Assembly: GCA_946183755.1 (NCBI GenBank) | Contig: CAMHCZ010000060.1 | Coordinates: 1 to 10,313, forward strand | Source: an uncultured bacterium | GTDB lineage: Bacteria > Bacteroidota > Bacteroidia > Bacteroidales > Paludibacteraceae | Length of the DNA stretch: 10,313 nt | Direction of reading: 5' to 3' | Part shown: piece after piece, positions 7,013 through 10,313 of the stretch | Layout of the letters: every line of letters begins with the position of its first letter | Numbering within the stretch: position 1 is the first letter of the stretch | The notes under the pieces: model-generated | The model's input: the letters and a program-made list of their open reading frames with translations, nothing else | What the model was told of the DNA's origin: nothing | Databases searched by the model: none | Position numbers and translations under genes: made by a program

Positions 7013-7225
7013 ATGGCAAATATTTATGTAAACGGAGAGGCGCAGGAAGTGAACCTGCCACTGAGCCTGTCGGAACTGATAAGGCTCAACAAAGTCGTGC
7101 AACCCGACATGGTGAGCGTGCAGCTGAACGAGGAATTCGTCGATCGCAACGACTGGAAGAACATCCAGCTGAAGGACGGCGACAACGTGGATTTCCTCTA
7201 CTTCATGGGAGGCGGAAGCAAATAA
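7013..7225 (+). CDS. ThiS/MoaD-like ubiquitin-fold sulfur carrier with capped Gly-Gly
   Basis: A 70-residue beta-grasp sulfur carrier. MANIYVNGEAQEVNLPLSLSEL and VSVQLNEEFVDRNDW are typical of ThiS, and the family tail follows DGDNVDFLYFMGGG. In ThiS the chain ends at Gly-Gly, which the E1 adenylates and which becomes a thiocarboxylate. Here two residues, S69 and K70, follow G66-G68, so the Gly-Gly is blocked. The JAMM protease two genes downstream is the obvious trimming enzyme, as with HcyS-Ala/HcyD in Wolinella and QbsE/QbsD in Pseudomonas. This argues against a plain thiamine role; no other thi gene is in the window. The E1 gene follows after 12 nt, with a GACAGGAG ribosome site in the gap. 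Confidence 0.88.
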   Translation: MANIYVNGEAQEVNLPLSLSELIRLNKVVQPDMVSVQLNEEFVDRNDWKNIQLKDGDNVDFLYFMGGGSK

Positions 7226-7237
7226 GACAGGAGCAAT

Positions 7238-8053
7238 ATGATAGACTTCACTGAAGAACAAATACAGCGATACTCACGGCACATACTGCTGCAGGACGTA
7301 GGCGTGGAGGGACAGGAGAAGATAATGAACGCGCGCGTGCTCGTGGTGGGAGCCGGCGGCATTGGCGCTCCGGTGAGCCTGTACTTGGCGGCTGCCGGCA
7401 TCGGACGAATCGGCATCATCGACGCCGATGTCGTGGACCTGAGCAACCTGCAAAGACAGGTCATACACTTCACTAAAGACGTGGGCGTGCCGAAAGTGAA
7501 AAGCGCCGAGGAAAAAATCAAAGCCATAAACCCGGACGTGAAGGTGGACACATACCAGGAGTTCCTCGACTCAAGCAATGCGCTGGACATCATAAAGGAA
7601 TACGACTTCGTGGTGGACGGAACCGACAACTTCCCCGTGAAGTTCCTCATAAACGACGCGTGCGTTATGGTTGGCAAACCGTTCTCGCACGGAGGCATCC
7701 TGCGATTCAACGGACAGACGTTCACTCACCTGCCCGGCACAGCATGCTACCGCTGCATGTTCAAAGAGCCGCCGCCCGCAGGCGCAGTGCCTACATGCTC
7801 GCAAGCCGGAGTGCTGGGCGCCATCGCCGGCATGATTGGCACAATACAAGCCGCCGAAACACTGAAATATTTCACCGGAGTGGGCGAACTGCTGACAAAC
7901 AAGCTGCTGACTTTCGACGCCAAGACAATGCAGTTCCGGACAGTGGCTGTGAAGCACCGCGACACATGCGCCATCTGCGGCTCACACCCTACCATCGACC
8001 ACCTGATAGACTACGAGCAGGCGGCTTGCGACCTCAAACAACACAGAAAATGA
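7238..8053 (+). CDS. ThiF/MoeB-family E1-like adenylating enzyme
   Basis: Uses ATP to adenylate the C-terminal glycine of a beta-grasp sulfur carrier. The 271-residue product is of normal MoeB/ThiF length with no added rhodanese domain. It shows the N-terminal RYSRH (11-15), the nucleotide loop GAGGIG (38-43), the DADVVDLSNLQRQ segment (62-74) with the ATP-contacting arginine, K86, and DGTDN (127-131). Two zinc-binding pairs, C170/C173 and C244/C247, and the conserved C187 in PTCSQAGVLG complete the family pattern. Lack of a rhodanese domain implies sulfur comes from another donor, possibly the divergent TusA/DsrE2 pair (inference). Between the ThiS-like and JAMM genes it fits the HcyF-type role; ThiF or MoeB proper cannot be excluded from sequence alone. 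Confidence 0.9.
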   Translation: MIDFTEEQIQRYSRHILLQDVGVEGQEKIMNARVLVVGAGGIGAPVSLYLAAAGIGRIGIIDADVVDLSNLQRQVIHFTKDVGVPKVKSAEEKIKAINPDVKVDTYQEFLDSSNALDIIKEYDFVVDGTDNFPVKFLINDACVMVGKPFSHGGILRFNGQTFTHLPGTACYRCMFKEPPPAGAVPTCSQAGVLGAIAGMIGTIQAAETLKYFTGVGELLTNKLLTFDAKTMQFRTVAVKHRDTCAICGSHPTIDHLIDYEQAACDLKQHRK

Positions 8054-8439
8054 AGATACCACAGGACATAATCGACGAACTGATAGCACAAGCACGGAAA
8101 GACGCGCCTGATGAGTCGTGCGGCTACCTCTTGGGCACAGGCAACGAAGTGACGGAAAACTACTGGATGGAAAACATCGACCACTCGCCGGAACATTTCT
8201 CCTTCGCGCCCAAAGACCAGTTCGCCGCCTTGCGATACGCTCGCGGCAAGGGGCTGAAGATTCTCGCCAACTGGCACAGCCACCCTGCCACGCCCTCACG
8301 CCCGTCGCAGGAGGACCTGCGCCTCGCCAACGACCCGACCATACGCTACGCCATCCTCTCGCTGCAAAACGACGAGCCGAGACTGAACTCCTTCAAGATT
8401 CTCAACGGCGAAATCATCGACAAGGAAGAGCATTTGTAA
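8050..8439 (+). CDS. Mec+/JAMM-type (M67) zinc metalloprotease
   Basis: A 129-residue JAB/MPN-fold protease. The zinc and catalytic residues are all present: E22 in PDESCGYLLG, then H76 and H78 in NWHSHP, S86 and D89, in the exact HxH-x7-S-x2-D arrangement. Relatives such as Mec+, QbsD and HcyD remove C-terminal residues from ThiS-like carriers or release the amino acid built on them. The start ATG overlaps the E1 stop codon (ATGA at 8050-8053), indicating translational coupling. A longer reading in this frame extends upstream to 7660, but it overlaps the well-defined E1 gene and adds no family sequence, so it is rejected. The likely substrate is the S-K tailed carrier encoded first in the operon. 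Confidence 0.9.
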   Translation: MKIPQDIIDELIAQARKDAPDESCGYLLGTGNEVTENYWMENIDHSPEHFSFAPKDQFAALRYARGKGLKILANWHSHPATPSRPSQEDLRLANDPTIRYAILSLQNDEPRLNSFKILNGEIIDKEEHL

Positions 8440-8458
8440 CAGATGCCTTGTGTTCCTA

Positions 8459-8496
8459 ACAAAAAAAAGGTCCAAGACTACATTGTCTTGAACCTT
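8459..8496 (-). terminator. Strong hairpin terminator between convergent operons
   Basis: A 12-nt stem with one mismatch: AAGGTCCAAGAC at 8467-8478, a six-base loop, then GTCTTGAACCTT at 8485-8496. Read on the minus strand it is followed by eight or more T, so it ends the 64-residue gene's transcript. The hairpin lies 27 nt past the JAMM stop and may also help stop the plus-strand operon, although no T-run follows on that strand. Confidence 0.8.
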
Positions 8497-8533
8497 AGCA
8501 GCAGAATTCGCAGCCTTTATGCAAGGCTTAGCA

Positions 8534-8728
8534 TTATCGTTTACACTGGTATTTCTTGAAGTCGTACTGTTTTCTCAGTTCCTCCTGGCGCTCTGGTGTC
8601 TGCGAAGTGAAGTAAGCCTTCCAGCCCGGGCAGAAATTGATGTGCCAGCGCCAGAAGCGTCCTAACACTGATTTTGGTTTCGCATCGTAGTGCGCACGAA
8701 ATTTGCAATTCTCACATGCATGTGCCAT
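8534..8728 (-). CDS. Small cysteine-containing protein (64 aa), unknown function
   Basis: A compact 64-residue protein with a CxxC pair near the start (C5, C8 in ACENCKF), a third cysteine in an aromatic block RFWRWHINFCPGW (C33) and a fourth near the end (C62). Histidines H3, H13 and H29 add possible metal ligands. I recall similar short proteins annotated only as hypothetical in Bacteroidales. The layout suggests metal binding or redox activity, but no function can be assigned. It ends just before a strong terminator. An 85-nt gap separates it from the membrane-protein gene upstream; no TAnnTTTG box is seen there, so it may be the last gene of the peroxidase operon. Confidence 0.78.
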   Translation of the reverse strand: MAHACENCKFRAHYDAKPKSVLGRFWRWHINFCPGWKAYFTSQTPERQEELRKQYDFKKYQCKR

Positions 8729-8813
8729 AAGTTTTGTGTGTTTAGTTATTAATAATTGTGTTTATTCGTTCGCACTTGTCTCATAACAAGAACAAGAGCC
8801 TATTTGTCTTCTG

Positions 8814-9287
8814 TCAGCATTTGTGTTTACACATACACTTCCCCCCAGCCATAGCCCTGCACCAGCTTGCGAAATAACGCAAACCGGCTATTATCAGAGC
8901 AGTGCCGAGTCCCGGATAGAATCCGGCGAAAAACTCAGCAGGCATACCCGGAACGAACTTCAGACTGATGCCCAAGCCCATCATGAAAAGGATGAGCAGA
9001 TAGCCGTGCAAGTCGAAGAAAGCGAAAAGGGACTTCTTGCGCACAGGGAAATTCAAGATGCGCGCCGTGTATCGTTTGATGAAATTGTTGAACATAAACG
9101 AGAACGCCACAGCCACCGCCACAGCGATAAGGCAGAGCCACCACACCCTTTCCGGACACGCGTCTTTCACCTGCTGCATGGCTTGTATGCCGGTAATCAG
9201 GATTCTCACTCCCGGTCCGAGCCAGAACAGCACCAGCATCAGCAGCAGATGCTCCTTCCTGACCGGAATTATTTTGTCTGTATTCAT
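8814..9287 (-). CDS. Four-helix membrane protein with Cys-rich tail, unknown function
   Basis: A 157-residue integral membrane protein. Hydrophobic segments lie at about 14-36, 47-70, 89-110 and 117-140. Basic residues cluster between helices 2 and 3 (KRYTARILNFPVRKK), suggesting that this loop and both ends are cytoplasmic. The last 15 residues carry four cysteines (C143, C151, C153, C157, ending CMCKHKC), an unusual tail that could bind metal or take part in thiol chemistry. No family is recognised. It starts 26 nt after the OhrR-like gene stop with no promoter box in between, so it is probably in the same operon and may be induced by peroxide (inference). Confidence 0.78.
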   Translation of the reverse strand: MNTDKIIPVRKEHLLLMLVLFWLGPGVRILITGIQAMQQVKDACPERVWWLCLIAVAVAVAFSFMFNNFIKRYTARILNFPVRKKSLFAFFDLHGYLLILFMMGLGISLKFVPGMPAEFFAGFYPGLGTALIIAGLRYFASWCRAMAGGKCMCKHKC

Positions 9288-9313
9288 AATGTACTTAATT
9301 AATTATTAGGTTT

Positions 9314-9763
9314 TTAGACGCCATCAATATCTTTCAGTCCGTCGATGAGCTTGTCGAGCGCAGGAATCATGGCGAGCACCTCGTCAGCCGAGCCGACCTT
9401 GCACACAACGTCGGCGCCCAGACACTCCGGCACGCTCGCCATCTGCTCACGCATTTCCATGCCTTTGTCCGTGAGTGTGACGATGCGCTGGCGCGTGTCC
9501 TCCTTGCCCCTCTGGCGAACGAGCAGCCCAGCCTTCTCCATACGCTGCAGCAGCGGAGTCACGGTGTTGGTGTCCAGCAGCAGGCGCTTGGCTATGTCGC
9601 ACACCGGCTGCCCGTCCTGTTCCCACAGAACGAGCAACACAAGATACTGCGGATAAGTGATGCCGAGCGGAGCGAAGTAAGGCTGATAAGCCCTCATCAC
9701 GAGCCGCGCCGCCGTGTAGAGGCGGAAGCAGAGCTGATTGTCAAGCTTCAGTTGTTCGTACAT
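9314..9763 (-). CDS. OhrR-type MarR-family peroxide-sensing repressor
   Basis: A 149-residue winged-helix regulator. The opening MYEQLKLDNQLCFRLYTA is the OhrR signature: C12 aligns with the peroxidatic cysteine (C15 in Bacillus OhrR), and Y26 and Y37 match the two tyrosines that contact it. The DNA-binding helix-turn-helix (about 54-76, DIAKRLLLDTNTVTPLLQRM) and wing (80-97, with DTRQR) follow. C114 and C121 lie near where two-cysteine OhrR proteins keep the resolving cysteine. Such repressors leave DNA when organic hydroperoxide oxidises the sensor thiol. The start ATG is 2 nt from the glutathione peroxidase stop, so translation is coupled and the target is probably this operon. The symbol is left blank because no ohr gene is in the window. 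Confidence 0.88.
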   Translation of the reverse strand: MYEQLKLDNQLCFRLYTAARLVMRAYQPYFAPLGITYPQYLVLLVLWEQDGQPVCDIAKRLLLDTNTVTPLLQRMEKAGLLVRQRGKEDTRQRIVTLTDKGMEMREQMASVPECLGADVVCKVGSADEVLAMIPALDKLIDGLKDIDGV

Positions 9764-9765
9764 AA

Positions 9766-10239
9766 TCAGAGCAGTTTCAAGATGTCCTTCTCTATCTTCT
9801 CTGGCTTGGTCGTAGGCGCATAACGCTTAATAACCTTGCCATCGCGGTCAACAAGGAATTTGGTGAAGTTCCACTTTATGGCCTTGCTGAAGAAGCCGCC
9901 CTTCTGCTCCTTGAGCCACTTGTAGAGCGCGTTAGCCTCATCGCCGTTCACCTTGATCTTGGCGAACTGAGGGAACGACACGTTGTACTTCATCTGGCAG
10001 AAGCTGACAATCTCGTCCTCTGTGCCGGGAGCCTGGTTGGCGAACTGGTTGCATGGGAAGTCAAGCACCACAAAACCCTGGCCCTTATACTTCTTGTAGA
10101 TTGACTCCAAGCCCTCGTACTGCGGTGTGAATCCGCATCCTGTGGCTGTGTTGACAACTAAAAGCACCTTGCCTTTGTACTCCGCCATGCTTACTGGCTC
10201 TTTCTTGGTGTTTAACACCGTAAAATCGTAGATGTTCAT
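9766..10239 (-). CDS. Glutathione peroxidase family thiol peroxidase (Cys type)
   Basis: A 157-residue peroxidase that reduces hydrogen peroxide and organic or lipid hydroperoxides. The catalytic tetrad is present: C35 in NTATGCGFTPQY (cysteine, not selenocysteine), Q69 in PCNQFANQAPG, and W123-N124 in KWNFTKFLV. C81 in SFCQMKY sits where thioredoxin-dependent members keep the resolving cysteine, so the donor is more likely thioredoxin than glutathione. There is no signal peptide, so it should act in the cytosol. It is the first gene of a probable operon with the OhrR-like regulator. A palindrome upstream is a candidate operator. Start at the ATG at 10239 after an A-rich leader. Confidence 0.94.
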   Translation of the reverse strand: MNIYDFTVLNTKKEPVSMAEYKGKVLLVVNTATGCGFTPQYEGLESIYKKYKGQGFVVLDFPCNQFANQAPGTEDEIVSFCQMKYNVSFPQFAKIKVNGDEANALYKWLKEQKGGFFSKAIKWNFTKFLVDRDGKVIKRYAPTTKPEKIEKDILKLL

Positions 10240-10277
10240 AACTTTATGTTTTATAATTATTTATATGCTTCTTAATT

Positions 10278-10308
10278 ACGACAATCAAAAGATATGTCGT
10301 TCACGACA
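10278..10308. promoter_or_regulatory. Candidate operator/promoter region upstream of the peroxidase
   Basis: TGTCGTTCACGACA (10295-10308) is a perfect 6+6 palindrome with a 2-nt centre, and a third ACGACA half-site lies at 10278-10283. On the minus strand the palindrome directly precedes TATCTTTTG (10294-10286), one base longer than the TAnnTTTG -7 consensus. A repressor bound there would cover the promoter spacer. The OhrR-like protein encoded in the operon is the natural candidate to bind it; this is inference. Confidence 0.5.
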
Positions 10309-10313
10309 CAAAT

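Noticed and set aside
7013..7225. Thiamine ThiS
   Set aside because: The Gly-Gly is followed by Ser-Lys and the gene pairs with a JAMM protease, with no thiamine genes nearby. A trimmed thiocarboxylate carrier fits better, though dual use cannot be excluded.
7198..7725. 175-codon minus-strand frame opposite the E1 gene
   Set aside because: A shadow frame of the ThiF/MoeB-like gene, serine- and proline-rich with no family features.
7660..8049. N-terminal extension of the JAMM protease frame
   Set aside because: It overlaps the clearly coding E1 gene in another frame and its arginine- and histidine-rich sequence resembles no JAMM relative. The ATG at 8050 gives the usual family start.
8459..8496. 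Hairpin considered as a riboswitch or small RNA
   Set aside because: A simple stem with a T-run on the minus strand directly after a gene is explained as a terminator.

Overview
The window looks like chromosomal core DNA from a Bacteroidota member, most likely of the order Bacteroidales (Prevotella-like, genus not resolved). The grounds are: (a) repeated copies of the phylum's sigma-ABfr promoter core TAnnTTTG upstream of genes; (b) A-rich leaders with few classical Shine-Dalgarno sites; (c) a meso-diaminopimelate dehydrogenase gene, and neighbouring pyrF and prfA genes as in Bacteroides relatives. I see no transposase, integrase, phage gene, tRNA, rRNA or CRISPR array.

Region 1 (1-6021, all minus strand) is housekeeping. 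Read in transcription order it holds a small unknown protein (5982-5644), prfA (release factor 1), pyrF (OMP decarboxylase), ddh (diaminopimelate dehydrogenase), a soluble TPR protein, and then one continuous reading frame that begins as a DedA-family membrane protein. That frame runs without a stop codon into the N-terminus of shikimate dehydrogenase (aroE) and leaves the window. This DedA-AroE fusion is the clearest structural oddity.

Region 2 (6102-8439) is a divergent sulfur-transfer locus. On the minus strand lie dsrE2-like and tusA-like genes, whose products are thiol-dependent sulfur carriers. On the plus strand lies a tight three-gene operon: a ThiS/MoaD-like ubiquitin-fold sulfur carrier whose Gly-Gly is capped by extra residues, a ThiF/MoeB-type E1 adenylating enzyme, and a Mec+/JAMM metalloprotease overlapping the E1 stop codon. 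The set matches the logic of the protein-thiocarboxylate pathways (CysO/Mec+, QbsE/QbsD, and Wolinella HcyS/HcyD/HcyF). There a protease trims the carrier tail, the E1 activates the exposed Gly-Gly, sulfur is loaded, and the protease later releases the amino-acid product. The 187-bp divergent spacer holds two promoters with good -33/-7 spacing and an inverted repeat between them.

Region 3 (8534-10313, minus strand) is a thiol and peroxide-stress cluster. A Cys-type glutathione peroxidase is followed 2 nt later by an OhrR-type MarR regulator, then by a four-helix membrane protein with a Cys-rich tail and a 64-residue Cys-containing protein that ends at a strong terminator. A perfect ACGACA palindrome sits just upstream of the peroxidase and is a candidate operator.
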